64,000 bases of DNA from Aquila chrysaetos chrysaetos (lineage: Eukaryota; Chordata; Aves; Accipitriformes; Accipitridae), in contig NC_044011.1 of assembly GCF_900496995.4 (NCBI RefSeq), positions 20,182,041 to 20,246,040 of the forward strand, in the 5' to 3' direction. Positions 1 through 11,876 of this stretch are shown piece by piece (within the stretch, counting starts at the first letter, position 1; each line of letters starts with the position of its first letter). The translations under genes and the position numbers were made by a program. The notes beneath the pieces are model-generated. The model ran no database searches. It saw nothing but the letters and a program-made list of their open reading frames with translations, and was not told where the DNA came from.

Positions 1-3000
1 TATCTTTTGCAGATTTATGTTAGCTATGAAATGTTGACGTACATGCAACATGTTGCTAGATAAAGCTATTTAACAGCTTAGGGGAAAATCAACTATAAAT
101 TATGTAAGGTATCTGCAATTCTCTAGAGGTTTCTTCATTTTTCACTGCTCCACCTCAACACATCAACTAGATCCATAAAATGTTCATGTACATAACAGTT
201 CCTATTATATTTACAAATTATTACAGTATATGCACTACTGTACTCTCTTGCACATAGTATTTTGCTGGTTTTGTTATTAATATTTCTATTGATTGGATCT
301 GCTTCTAATATATGTGGGCTATTTCTTAACCCTGTGTCTAGGGTTCACAGCGTTAAATAGAAAAGATCTTTTCTTCACTTGCTAGCTCCTGCCTCTTTGC
401 TTAGATTAAAGAGATGGTACTGAGAACCACAGCTAAGGTAAATGCAAGTTAACAAATACAAATCATTAAGCAAAAAACCCCATGAGGTAGCAAATGATAG
501 TTTAGTTAACAGCCTTGGAGCCTTCTTAACTGTACCAGTGTTCTCCCTAGCATTCAGAGATTTTTGTTATTACATTAGATGACATTTGTTTTCAAAAGCC
601 ACTGCATATTTGACATTCAATTTTCTGACACATGAAAAACACATTTATAGTAAAAGATTACTTGGACACTACTACAGTGAGTGAGCCCAACTATTCCCAA
701 AAAACAACTTTTTTAGACGAGTTTATAGGATCTAACCCAGCACAAGGGAACGATTTGACACAATTTTATGTAATAAGGCTTTAATTCTGTGAAAAGGAGG
801 CTTTATGACATTAAGGAGCATGACAGTTAACCTCAAATGGTTTATTCATGTCAGCACAGTCCAAAGACGTAATTAGTTGTAATGTCCTTACCCTCAGAGT
901 CAGGGGTTTAGAGAGGGAAGAGCCAGCAGTGGCATCGCCCAGCTCCTGCTACTCACTCCCCAGGGGGCTGCGCTGTCTAATTCTACGTCTTAGGGTCCTG
1001 ACAGATGATGGCCTTCCTTTCCAAAAGTGTCTGTACATTACCAGGATGACTTACAGGGAGATTTTTCATGCCTGAGAAACAGTGAACAGCACACAGGTAT
1101 ATCTAAATCTATGCTGAGCTCAGTGCTTAGGCTTCTGCGGTACCTCAGGTTAAACACTCATTAGCAGGCACTTGTTAGAGGTAGCAGACACTTCGCAGTT
1201 TTAGTCTGATGATTTCCATGACCCATTAAATTTCTGACTGTCAAAAGAAAACAATCAGAATTGTCCGGAAAGGGATTCCTTCCTCAACCTGTTTTTCATG
1301 ATTTTCCCAGTCATCAGAACTCTGCAATTAAGTGATTTAGTTTTATTGATATCACTTCTCTTGCTTTAGGAGGTGGCAAGGCTAGAAACTGTGGTAATTA
1401 GTGAACACACATAAAAAATCATGTCCATTTCCCCTTTACCAGTGCTAGCAACTGAGCAAACACTGATACTGGAAGCACTCACATTCAAAGTTTACACGTG
1501 GCTGAGGGAGTACCATCGGAATTTTACTATAATGGGAAGTCAAGTATTTTGCTCATTTGAAGTATCTGCAATTGTAAACAGTGGTGATAACACTAGGAAA
1601 GAATGCACGTCAGAAGAGAGATGACTCTAGACATGATAACACTCTGAGATAACATTTTAAGAGAAGCAAACTAAGGGGGCAGGGGGTGTCCTTTATCTAT
1701 TACATCACACCAATCTGGCTTTTGAAGTGTTCAGTAGGTAGCTGTATTTACAAACTGTAACTTGCAATGACTCTAGAGATAAAGAGAGGGAGAGTCCTCC
1801 CAGTTTGGGGGAAGAAAAAAAAAATCACTCCGTACTTTGTGTTTCCGCTACATGTAGTCATCATCTGGCATTTGGCTGGGGTGTAATAACTTGGTGTCTC
1901 TTTGTTCCCCAGTACAGGATGAAGGCTTTAATCAGTTTTGTCAGAACGTTTGCTCAGTTAATCTCCTAGCAATGTGTGATGAATAATCTGCCTATTGACT
2001 GTCTCAGCAGTTGGTGGGTTCTCCACCCTCACCCCATGGTGAGATGCATCTAGTTTCTGCTGGCTGCTCATTTTCCTTTAAAAGAGGAGCACTGTCTCTC
2101 TCTCCAGCCCCCAGCAGGCACATCCCACCCAGCCCACCCCCTTTAGCCTCACACTCCTCTTCTCCTCTTCCCCTCTGGAATCTGGAAAATGCTGCCCACC
2201 CTCACCAGGATTTGTCCTTGGATAATTACTTCATCCCAGTCACCTTGAGCTCTCATACCACTGAGTGCTCACTCTCTGCTGAGTTTCATATCTTTATTTT
2301 CATACCAAGAAAAACAGATTTAGGGTGAACAGGAAAGTTTTGGCAACAACTGTCATCACGTTATCAACACAGTGCTAGTGATGAATAGTTCTGGAGCAAA
2401 GAAAATGCCATAGGAAGCTCTACTTCATTGGGACAAAAATACAAGGGCAGATCTGAGAGCTTCCTTCATCGCTGACTCGGAAGGAGAAAAATAAGGAAAA
2501 GCCCTAATCAAAATATCAACTCTCAGTTGCCTGCAACTGTGAATTGACTTGACAGAAAAAACTCTAGGCCCCTATCCTGCATGTGGCTGCACACAATTGT
2601 GGGATCTGTCTGTGCCAGCTCTTAGCAGGGCAGAGAACAGTAGGGAAGTTTCTTACAAGCAGCCCTGATTTTAACATGCTTGGTAACAAAAGCCTAACAG
2701 AACACCTCTGAAAAGTAGAGGGTTTCAGCTCCCGACTCAGGACAACATTTCTGAAAGTTCCTAAATTAGGCCAGAAATAAAATCCATTATACAAAAAGCA
2801 GTGTAGCTATTTGGGACAGTGATATACTTTCAGTTATAAAGGCTGACAGAGATGCATTGTGCATTGGGAAGGATACAGAAAACATTACATAAAATGTGGA
2901 TTTGAGGAAATAGAAATGAAAAGCTTTGTGACTTCCAGCTGCCAGGTCTTTTCAGACCTATCTGAAATGCACAACTGTACTACTTGTGAATAAGTGGACG

Positions 3001-5400
3001 TGCACTGTTAATGTAATATTGCACTTGTTACAGAACGTCCTTCTTGCACAGGTAAACCTGCCTTAGATCAGGCTCCTACTCTGACAGCCAGGTTTCACCA
3101 GATTGACATATGTGAAGGCAGGGTTCTTACATTTATTATGCAATTTGGATTCAGTATCTCCCTCACTTTTTAAGGGTGTTCCATTTTTGGCATTGATGAT
3201 CCCCACCTAAATAAAAGTGGTCACAGCTCATGTTGTTCGTATGCTTCTAGTTTATTCTCTGCATTGTCCCACAAAGATAGAGCAATTGTATCTGCTTTTG
3301 TCTGAGCTAAATTGTACCAAAAGCCACATGTTTTCTGTGTGTTCCTGAAGCCCAGCCAGCTCCTGCAGACAACCTAAACTCAGTCAGAGTTTGTATTGTC
3401 TACGCTTCACACCCTTCCTTGCTATAAGGTGGTCCCACCACCCTAGCTTTGGTGATGGATCTCTGAGCCATCTTGACTGCCCAACCAGGAGGGCTGATGG
3501 GATAGATGGAGCCAGGCATAACATGTCAGGTCCCAGCACACAGCAGTTAGTGTATCCCCAAATGTGTCCTTGCACATTTACATGCAGGTCTTACCCAGTG
3601 TTTTCCCCAAGGGCATAGCAACTGAATCATCTCAGAGCTCACAGTAAGCAAACAGATGGTCAGCAAGAATATGATACATGATGATATCTGTGCATAAAAG
3701 TATGCATATTTGAATGTGTGTGCATGCCTCCTTGGAGCGAGGATATAGAGTTTCACTGCCTTTTCTAGGGTTCTGGGAAGTTGTTTTCAGCTTGAATTTA
3801 GTGTCAAATAAATCTGGTTTATAGGTCACTTGTGATAGCTTGTGACCGAGTTGCATAGCACTGTGAAGCAGATAACATCGCGTATTATGTCTTCAAGAAT
3901 TCCTGATGCAAAAATAAGGAAAACATTTCAGTTCCATTGATTTTGTGTTTTGAAGCTCTTGCAACTGAGAAACTTGCTAAAATAAATGAAATGCTGCATA
4001 AAGCACCTGACACAAGTGAATTATGCTAATAGAATGGGTATGTGTAGCTCACCATAGATGTATGTCTCATGGTTCTTGTTTACACCTCAGCATCTCATTC
4101 ACACATTCTTGAGAGAAGGATCAATCAAAAGTGGGGTGCTAAATAGCATGCCTTTAGTTAACTAGATTTCAGAAGTTTCTATGAGTCCAAAAAAACCAGG
4201 GAAGATGCACATTGTATGGATTTTCTTTTTCAAAGTTAAAAAGATCCTGCCTTCCAGGTCTCTGTGCTTTCTCCCCAGTCCTTGCCTCTCTTTTCTCAAT
4301 ATTTCTCTCTTTCCCACTGCTTCCTTTGAATGACCACCATGCATTCAAGCTTCTTACCCACCAAGTGACTTGCCATTTCATCAGCTCCTTCTAAACCAGC
4401 TCACCATCTTCTGGGAGATGTTTTGAAAAGCTCTGCAGAACCTTCTTGCTGGATTTTCTTGTCAAAAAGCATCATGTTGCTGCCTAAGCAATAACAGAAA
4501 TGTTTTGGTGTGGGAAAGTGATGTGAGAGGACAGGCGTAAGAGAAGAAGAAGCAAGCATGCACTTTTTCAGCAGGACATGTGAGCCAATCTAACAGCTCC
4601 CTGTTTCCAGCAGTGCCTTCACAATCTAAGTCTTTCCCCTGTATTTGCAGACCAGGTACCACACTCAGGCTCACAGACCCCTCTCAGAGCTCTCTCCACC
4701 AGGCTGAGTCTGGTGAATAGATGCAAAGAAAGGGAAATTTGGCTATGCCTGAGGCCCTACTTTTTGCCTCAACTTCCTTATGCCTAGATCTGACCTTCAG
4801 TACCTTTTCTCACTGTAGCTTATTCACCGAAACTAAAAGAACGAGAGCTTTTGCCAAAGACTTTATCTCTTTGAAGCTCTGTAGTCAAGAGTCATTTTCA
4901 GGGACATGTGACAATCTTTTCCAAACAGATCAGAATTTAACATTTTAGGATCTGTCACCTGAATCGGAAAAGCAAGGCTTCTGTATTTTCTTTTCAGACC
5001 AAAATGCCATGATTCCAATTTTCCTGCTATATTTTGCAGCAGAGACCTCATTGCTTGTTCTGCAGTTATGATGTTTTCATATATGCTGCCTCTATTTTTG
5101 TAAGTCAACAATGTTAATGACTAGTCATTGGTTTTGCTATATCTCAAAGTAATGCCCTCTTAAAGCAACAATTTCAGATCAGTCCTTCATGCTCTCTCCA
5201 ATGTGCCAATGCGAACTGATCTGATCCTCCTGTTCCAAGAAGAAAACTTACTCCTCCAGTCTTAGAAGATCACAGTACTACAGAGTATAAGAAAACTGTC
5301 ATATATGGGGGGGCGGGGGGAAGGCACAGATGCTCTCTGTATTTTCTGCAGACTCTCATGCAGTTTCCCTGGACTCACCTCCTCCTTCCTTTTCTGCCTT
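1..5400. other. Non-coding unique sequence, no gene recognised
   Basis: All six frames are broken into short frames with no recognisable domain; the longest is about 105 codons (2011-2328) and is a low-complexity Pro/Ser-rich translation of pyrimidine-rich DNA. No transposon end, tRNA or snRNA match was seen. Short G-rich tracts lie near 5,308-5,322. An AG|GT juxtaposition after a short pyrimidine tract occurs at 3,049-3,055. Confidence 0.6.
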
Positions 5401-5410
5401 CATTCTACAG

Positions 5411-5434
5411 GCTTCTCCAGACTTTTTATCTGAG
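5411..5434 (+). other. Candidate 24-nt microexon (unproven)
   Basis: A long pyrimidine tract (about 5,377-5,407) ends in CTACAG at 5,405-5,410. It is followed by 24 nt that read without a stop in phase 0 as ASPDFLSE, then by a perfect donor, GAG|GTAAGT, at 5,435-5,440. The length is a multiple of three, and a TGC triplet lies in the 3' splice-site region; both are typical of neuronal microexons, where SRRM4 binds UGC upstream of the acceptor. No flanking exon or parent gene could be identified. Other short acceptor-donor pairs occur in this window by chance, so this one is singled out only for its open frame, length and complete consensus. Confidence 0.25.
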
Positions 5435-5440
5435 GTAAGT

Positions 5441-7105
5441 GATTGTCAGTTTATTCAAGGCACTTATCATATTTGCAAGAACTAGCACAGACCTCTCACA
5501 TATTTGGTCTAGGTGTGATAAGAACATTTGCTCTTTATACATTAGCCCCACTTAAAACCTGTCAAAGACACCAAGCGGTCCTGCAATCTATCATCTATTC
5601 TGCAGCGCAAGTGAAGCTGGGTGGTTAGTTTCATCAGCCCTTTAAGACCAGATATCACCATTGCTGCCCCAAAACAGCCACAGTTCGGAGAGGTCGGCAA
5701 GATACATATATCATATGACATGATCTGACCTGTAGAAAAGCAGCTTTGTACCCCTCCATCAGTGGAAGGTGTCCTGAAGACAGCAGAGGTAAGCACTCTA
5801 GGTGGAAGCTGCAGGGCTTCAGGCTACATCTGTACCAGTAAAATAAACAGTGCTGGGCAGGCTTAGGCACTGAGCCTCGATCATCTCCACTGTTAAATTT
5901 CTAGAATGGTTTTGACCCTGGCCAACTTGCACTCACCCAAGCAATCTCCAGGAAGACTTCCTGAGCTAGCACAGGCCAGGGACTCTTCCCATCAGAGTGC
6001 TGGCTCCAACCACCTCGCTCTCACAGGGCAGAAGTGTTTAATTGTGTGGATGCGGGCAGTTCAGTGCCAGGTGACTTCAGTGGCAGGGAGCTGGACATGT
6101 TTGATTTACTAATATAGATGTAGCCTCTCTGTCTAACAACTTCCTGTGAAGTTGAAAGCGGAAACTTCTGAAGGAGCCCAGCGGGTTCCCGTGGCCCAGA
6201 TTGCCCCTCTGCTGGCTCTGAAAAGCCAAATTCTGAATTCTCTGCTGAAGTCTTCAATAGCATTGAATAATAAAGGGCTTGAGAAGCTACAAAGCAGACA
6301 CAATTCTCCAACCTCCAGATTATCAGCCCCAGATCCATATGCAGAGGGAAAAATGTATATGCTTGGGTTTCCTTTAACAGATTATGCAGTCTACTCACTC
6401 ACATTTATCACATGGGCTAATGTAAGATTTACTGTCCATAATTAATCAACCTTAGGCAAGAATATTTAGCACTTCTACTCCATTTTTCATTTTCAAAGTG
6501 CTTTTCAAACACTACCTAATTAAACATCAGGAACAATTATTTCCAAGCTACTTTACAGGCACTTTCAAAAAAATGAAATAAGCACATTTTAGCATGTGTA
6601 TGAGGAATCTTTTTAAACCAAAACAGCTCTATTTGCAACCTGCTGAAGGAATGAAAGCAGTAATAGGACAGAGATTTCCAAACAGACCAAAGTAGCGGCC
6701 AGTTAGTTCTGTCCCTATACACACAAAAGCCAGTTACGCAGCTTCATTTTTAAAACTTCTGTTTCACATTTTCATTTTGTCTCTGAGAGGACACTTTATT
6801 ATTAAAGAACTGCAGAACCAGGATGAGGAGGAATTGCTTCTTTGCAGCGGACAGATGCCACCAATGGGCCTGGGGTTCTGATTCACATGCTCGGCAGTAA
6901 CTCATAAGGTCTCACTTGTAAGTCTCACCTCATCTCTTTCACACAGGTAGCAGAACGAGCTGTGTGTTCACACAGCCGTAGTGTCTTCACCAGCAAGGTC
7001 GATCTAAGGCATGGTATTTGCTCGCTGAAAAACTGTTCCAATTCCTTCCCTCATGACTAGAAATACAGTCAGCACTGGCAATTTTTGACTGCCTGTAAGG
7101 AAAAA
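5441..7105. other. Non-coding sequence, no gene recognised
   Basis: Overlapping open frames on opposite strands around 6,021-6,445 (125 codons minus, 99 codons plus) have no recognisable domain and no convincing splice sites, so I treat them as chance. A pyrimidine-rich stretch ending CACAG|GTAGC lies at 6,927-6,951. Nothing else stands out. Confidence 0.55.
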
Positions 7106-7325
7106 GATGGGTGTGGTGGACCATGCCCGTCATCCCAGCTTTTCAGGAGGTGGGTGGGTGCCCACGAGCCTGGGGCTGCAGTGTGCTCGGCCAGCCAGGT
7201 TTCCACGCGGTGTCTGGCGTCAGTCTGATGATCCCAGCGAGCTCAGGGCAGCAGGTTGTCTAGGGAGGGGTGAACCCACCTGGGTCAGAAACAGAGCAGC
7301 TCAGTTTCTGGCAGCACAGTCCCAT
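7106..7325 (+). pseudogene. 7SL (signal recognition particle) RNA pseudogene
   Basis: The segment is colinear with vertebrate 7SL RNA over about its first 210 nt. Matching blocks in order are the 5' start (GGTGTGGTGG then CATCCCAGCTT, 7,109-7,142), the GGGCTGCAGTGTGCT block (about 7,170), TTGTCTAGGGAGGGGTGAACCC (about 7,256-7,277), and the helix-8 region GGTCAGAAACAGAGCAG (about 7,283-7,299). The last two belong to the S domain, which binds SRP54/SRP19, so this is a 7SL copy and not an Alu- or B1-like SINE, which lack that domain. Similarity fades after about 7,300-7,325, so the 3' strand of the Alu domain is missing or too diverged to see. Scattered substitutions in the stems and the missing end indicate a dead copy. 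A 79-codon frame across it (7,107-7,346) is incidental. No A-tail or target-site duplication is obvious. Confidence 0.8.
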
Positions 7326-7330
7326 TTACC

Positions 7331-7960
7331 TAGGGGCATGTACTGAAACTGTTGGTGATTTAAATCAATAGGCCAGTTGACCACAGATTTTAATCGAGAG
7401 TGGACACACAGCCCCTCCTGTCCTCTCTGCTACAGAGACAACACAGAGGTAAGGCGTAGATTACAGAGGTGATATGTTAAGTCTGACAGGTATCTGAGTC
7501 AGGGTTGTCAGAGCTTAACAGCAAGTTCTCATTCGTGCCAGAATCCTTCTCACCTTAATAGTGAAAATAGGATTAACACCGCATAAATAAGCAAACAAGG
7601 AAGCATGCGTTCCTTAGGACAGAAAGTGTGATATTTTCTCTGATGAGATAAATGAAATTAAGAAGCAAAATATTCTTCATTAAACATTAAGAGTTTATGG
7701 ATCTGCCAACATGGCCTCGTGCAGTTCTGGGCAGAGATACCTAAGAGAGCTCTAAATAAGCCAGCTCCACTACTGGAAGCAGCATAGCCAGACAAATATG
7801 GCATTCCGCACCAGCTCATTAGCCCTGCTGCAAAGTCAGCTATATTAACTTAGATAGTGCATCACACTAATGTTGCTTCACTTCTTCTGGGGCCCAGGCG
7901 GGTTCATTCAGCATCGGTAACTCAGTGCAGCACTTACATGAGCTCTCCAGGTAGACATCA
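7331..7960. other. Non-coding sequence between pseudogene and hAT-like fragment
   Basis: No gene was seen. A pyrimidine-rich acceptor-like stretch at about 7,411-7,435 is followed 13 nt later by a GTAAGG donor-like site; the 13-nt interval is not a convincing exon. Confidence 0.5.
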
Positions 7961-7963
7961 AGG

Positions 7964-8095
7964 CAGGGGACAGCAACCTTTCAAGGATGGTGTGTACCAG
8001 ATGGTATTTTTCTTTCCCAGATTAGAGGTTAAACATGCTGGTAAGAACGCCATGGAATCCATGAGAGGCTGCCTCTTACAGAAACAATATGCTAC
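7964..8095 (+). mobile_element. Probable hAT-family (Charlie-like) DNA transposon fragment
   Basis: The segment opens with CAGGGGACAGCAACCTTTC, which resembles the terminal inverted repeat of Charlie-type hAT elements of vertebrates (CAGGGGTCAGCAACCTTT type). The next about 60 bp (the TGGTGTG block, an ATTT/TCTTTC stretch, AGAGGTT, and GCTGGTAA at about 8,036-8,043) also follow that element's order as I remember it. Only one end is recognisable; no matching inverted end, transposase frame or 8-bp duplication was found. It is probably an old non-autonomous remnant. The identification rests on memory of the family and is tentative. Confidence 0.45.
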
Positions 8096-8504
8096 CATTT
8101 TCTATCATCATTAAATTGCATCTGTACAAAGCAGAAGCTCCCGCTGCTCTCAGAATGAGCCAGAAGGTGGGAGCCACCAACGTCTCTCTCCAGATGGCAC
8201 AGCCCCAAAACCAGCTCTGTGCTAGCCCTACTGGTGTTTTTAGACATTGACCTCCATGCTGCTACCGGTTTCAGTGCCCCAGACTGTGAATAGGCTGTAA
8301 GAGTCACAGGGATGCAAAAAAGTTCTGCAAGACTGAAACTTAAGGCTAAGGCTTTTCTGCACATATCCCTGAATGCTGTGCTTGTGCATAGCTGCCTTAC
8401 ACACAAATTACAGAATGTGTTCTGGCTTAGAAGTAAGCAAACCTATCTTCAGTTCACAATGAAATAATTCAAGTGTCTTTCATAAGAGTGCTAAAAATTG
8501 GGCT

Positions 8505-8565
8505 TTGGATTAGGTTGTTGACCTACATGCCTCAGCTCCCTGGCTGTGAAATGGGAAGAGTCTTT
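8505..8565 (+). repeat. Possible MIR/CORE-SINE remnant
   Basis: The order TTGACC, then GCCTCAGCTCCCTGGCTGT, then GAAATGGGAAGAG resembles the segment of MIR-type SINEs that reads as a Leu-rich-like CCTCAG(TTTCC) followed by TGTAAAATGGG. MIR-type SINEs are old and survive as short fragments in amniote genomes. The match is short and imperfect and could be chance. Confidence 0.25.
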
Positions 8566-10857
8566 CCAGCAGGGACATTGCCGAGAGAATTTCATTCCTG
8601 CTTATAAAATACTACCATAGTGAAGTGATAATAAGAGATTAGATGTTAATTCTACTAAATGATTTTTAAAATTCAGAATAGGGAAAATGGTCCCAGCCTT
8701 CCTTTTGCTTGTACTAGTGTAAACAGAAGCAATTGTCTTGAACACAACACACTGTATATAAAACTTAATTGAAATCAGTCTCTGTGTCTTTCTATGCACT
8801 TAAAATGGATAATGGAAATTTTTCTGATCCCACTCATAGCTAAGCTACAATGACCTTATATCTGAGGACCCATTTATGGAGCCTTTTTGTTTTAAACTTT
8901 AGCTGGTTTCAAGGCTTATGCAAAGACCTTGGATGTTTTGATTTATTTATCTCAATAGACCCCTTGGGTAGAGCAACTTGGAGGATGCACGAGTCCGAGT
9001 TTGAAAATAACGCCATAAAATAATTTCTGAAACTGTTTTAGAAGCCAAAGCAGCAGATATTTTAACACTTAGTCATAATTATGCACAAACAAGAGACAAA
9101 ACTAATTGCATCTACCTGGGTGCAGCAAAAGTTTCTAGTTTATGTTTGCCACATATCCCCACATGTATTTTTACCCTCCTTACAAACATAACTACTTCAG
9201 GAACACTACATAGTGTAGACACAGCTAAAGGCTACACTTCATTGATCACAGCTGATTCTGTTACGATGCTTTTTCCTCTAAGGTGGAAGCTGCTCAGCTC
9301 AGCACCACTCAGAAGGGACATGATGACTGACAGAGTGCGTTCCCAGTCCCCTGCAAATGTCAAGTGTAATGTGTTAGTTAAGCCACCAGACTACATCAGG
9401 CTTCAGTGATGACTGAATCCTAGCTTTGAAAGCTATATTATTTCAGACAGAAATAAAAACCGGAAAGGACAGGCAATTCTAACTTTTCCATTCCTAATAC
9501 TTTATGTTTTCCAAAAACTTTGACAACAAAACAATTTTCCTGGATTTGTTTGTAAACAAGCCTGAGGGACTGAGGGGGGTCATTTCATACCACCGTGTGA
9601 AAGCAGGGTAAAGAGGCCCTAAGGCAGAATGCTCCAATATCAAGCCAGTAGCTATGCCTCTAATCACTTCAGAAATCTGTTTTCCCATAAGTAAACCTGT
9701 CAGCATCCCTCCACCTATGGGTCTATGTCAGAAAACAGACAATAGGACAGGGGGACCTCAGGCTGGATCAGTATGGCAGCTGTTATGTCCTCCTTCCAAG
9801 TGGACAGAAAAGTCAAACTTCCTTTTTCTTTTGATTTGACAAGTTAGATGATGCCTGAGGTCCAAAATGAGACTGAACAGATAATTTTTTCTACATTCGC
9901 TTGCACTCCAGCATAGGTTTCACAGGCAATATTCTTACAGGAAAGCCAGTCAGATATTAACACTTTGTACAGTTTGACTTCTGAAACAACAAGCTTAAGA
10001 TCGAGTATTGCATATTCCTGATTCTAGCCCTGACAGCTCCCCCTCATAGCAATGATTGAAAGAGACTGAAATTAAGTGAATGTGAATGCAAACAGCAAAG
10101 TGACAACTGTGGTGGTACCATTTCTGATTAGATACCTGATGAAACACTGAAGGTAGTGGGCCAAGCAATGCCATACATTACTAAGTAACTCCCCAGGCTT
10201 TCCCACAAATCATAGTACTAGGTTGTATTTCTGGCAGTTTACAAGATATCATACTATAAATGGCCACTAGTGAAATATACAAGTCAAATATACAATCCCT
10301 GCACCAAGGAGGCTAGGATACTTATCATCTGCCATGAATTCTGGACTAGTCAGTATTTGCTTCAGAGCTACTTAACAGCTGTCCATTATCGCACGTCACA
10401 TTTTGTTACTCTGCACCTAAAGAATCATACTCTGATTAAGAAGGATAGAAAAATAAGTTGTTATTATGAGACACCTAAAGGATCCTGTTCACATCATGAA
10501 GCAATGGTTTTGAACTTTCCAAAGCAGTTGACATATAAATCTTCCAACAGGTATAGGAATTCCATTGAAAAAGAGTAACAAGAATGCAAGCAGCACATAG
10601 GCATCCAAGAAGACAGAAACTCATTACACTGCCCTTTCAAATAGCCAACTGTGGTTGATTTGGGCTTTGTATTTGTTTTAATTTTATGACTAGCTGTTTA
10701 TTTGTTTCCCAAATTCCAAGTCAAAATCTGAAGAAATAAGAGGAAAATGATAAATATTAAACCATTAACACTTACGGAAATGCAGTCAGCTTTCCAAATT
10801 CACACAAGTTTCTCAAGCTTCAGCTTTGAGTGGATTCCTGTAGGTCAATTATTGACC

Positions 10858-10884
10858 GGGGGTGGGTGGGGAGGTGGAGAGGAG

Positions 10885-10916
<32 letters not shown>

Positions 10917-10942
10917 GAGAAAGGAAAGAACAAAGAGAGAAA
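10858..10942. repeat. Polypurine tract with A17 run
   Basis: A G-rich segment (10,858-10,884) runs into A17 (10,885-10,901) and then A/G-rich sequence to 10,942. The central 10,876-10,930 is uninterrupted purine. Such polypurine-polypyrimidine tracts can form triplex (H-DNA) and are length-polymorphic. Confidence 0.85.
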
Positions 10943-11104
10943 CATAAGCTGAAAAAAAAATCCTCCTTCTCTAGCAGAGGCTGCTGCAGTAGTATGGCAT
11001 GGAAAGACTAATGGGGACAGCTGAACCAGCGCATGAGATTGTTCTGAAATTAAAAATAATGTGTATTTTGTTTAACACTTTCCATGTTATTTTTTCCTTA
11101 TGTT

Positions 11105-11152
11105 AAAAAAAAGGAAAAGAAAAAGAAAAAGAAATAAAAATAGGAAGAAAAA
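11105..11152. repeat. A-rich low-complexity tract
   Basis: Repeated AAAAG units make an almost pure A/G stretch. It is a simple low-complexity sequence about 160 bp downstream of the larger polypurine tract. Confidence 0.8.
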
Positions 11153-11860
11153 TTCCAGCTGGGATGGAACCTACAGAGCCCCTTGAGCAATTTGAATAAT
11201 TATAGACTCGGATAAATTGTAGTTAAACCATTTGTTTCAAATGTGTTACAACCAATAACTAAACCAGCAACAGCCATCCAGTATAAGAGATCTGTTGCTG
11301 GCTTCAGGATAAAGTACAATGAGCTGCAGATAGTCATTGGCCAGCCATACAGCCATACACTATGTAATGAAAAAAAACCTTTCCACCATAAAGGCTGTGA
11401 TTTCCACATTTCAGATACCAGCAAAAATAATCATATGCATTTGCTTGCCATATGTACTCAGAAAACAGTAAAGGTATTTTCCTGAAATGACAAAGGCATA
11501 CTTGGTTTTTTTCTGTTAGATGCTTTGATTTCCAGAATGAGAGTTGCCTCAGTAATAAACTAATCCTCATTCTTAAGAAACTATAAAGCAGAGACAGGAA
11601 GAAGTCTTATTTTTGTGTTAACAATGGCCAGGACATCCTTCACATTCTTGTTTAAAATTTTGCCTCCTGACCTATTCTTACTGAATTTGCACCAGTTGGT
11701 GACAGCAGCTACCATCCCAAATGTTTGAGCCTTTGCCTTTTCCACAGATGTAAGTGGTGATATAAGGCAAAGGTTCATCTTGAGGGTACCATGGGAATTA
11801 TTGTGAAGTTTGTTTTATCATTCTTATATGGACAAGACTCCTGTAAAAATCCATGATTTT

Positions 11861-11876
11861 GCACTGAGCTCAGTGC
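11861..11876. repeat. Perfect 16-bp palindrome
   Basis: GCACTGAGCTCAGTGC is its own reverse complement. The half GCTCAGTGC recurs about 45 bp downstream (about 11,911), and a related imperfect copy (TGCTGAGCTCAGTGCT) lies at about 1,112. It could be a dimeric protein-binding site, or chance. Confidence 0.7.

Noticed and set aside
1055..1071. 17-nt minus-strand interval with acceptor and GTAAGT donor
   Set aside because: Same reason: very short, frame-breaking and unsupported.
6021..6445. Overlapping 125-codon minus-strand and 99-codon plus-strand open frames
   Set aside because: No domain, no supporting splice or promoter signals, and opposite-strand overlap is expected from a locally stop-poor composition.
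7436..7448. 13-nt interval between a strong acceptor and GTAAGG
   Set aside because: Too short and not a multiple of three; likely a chance pairing.
8021..8040. 20-nt interval between TTTCTTTCCCAG and GTAAGA
   Set aside because: Lies inside the probable hAT fragment and is not a multiple of three.
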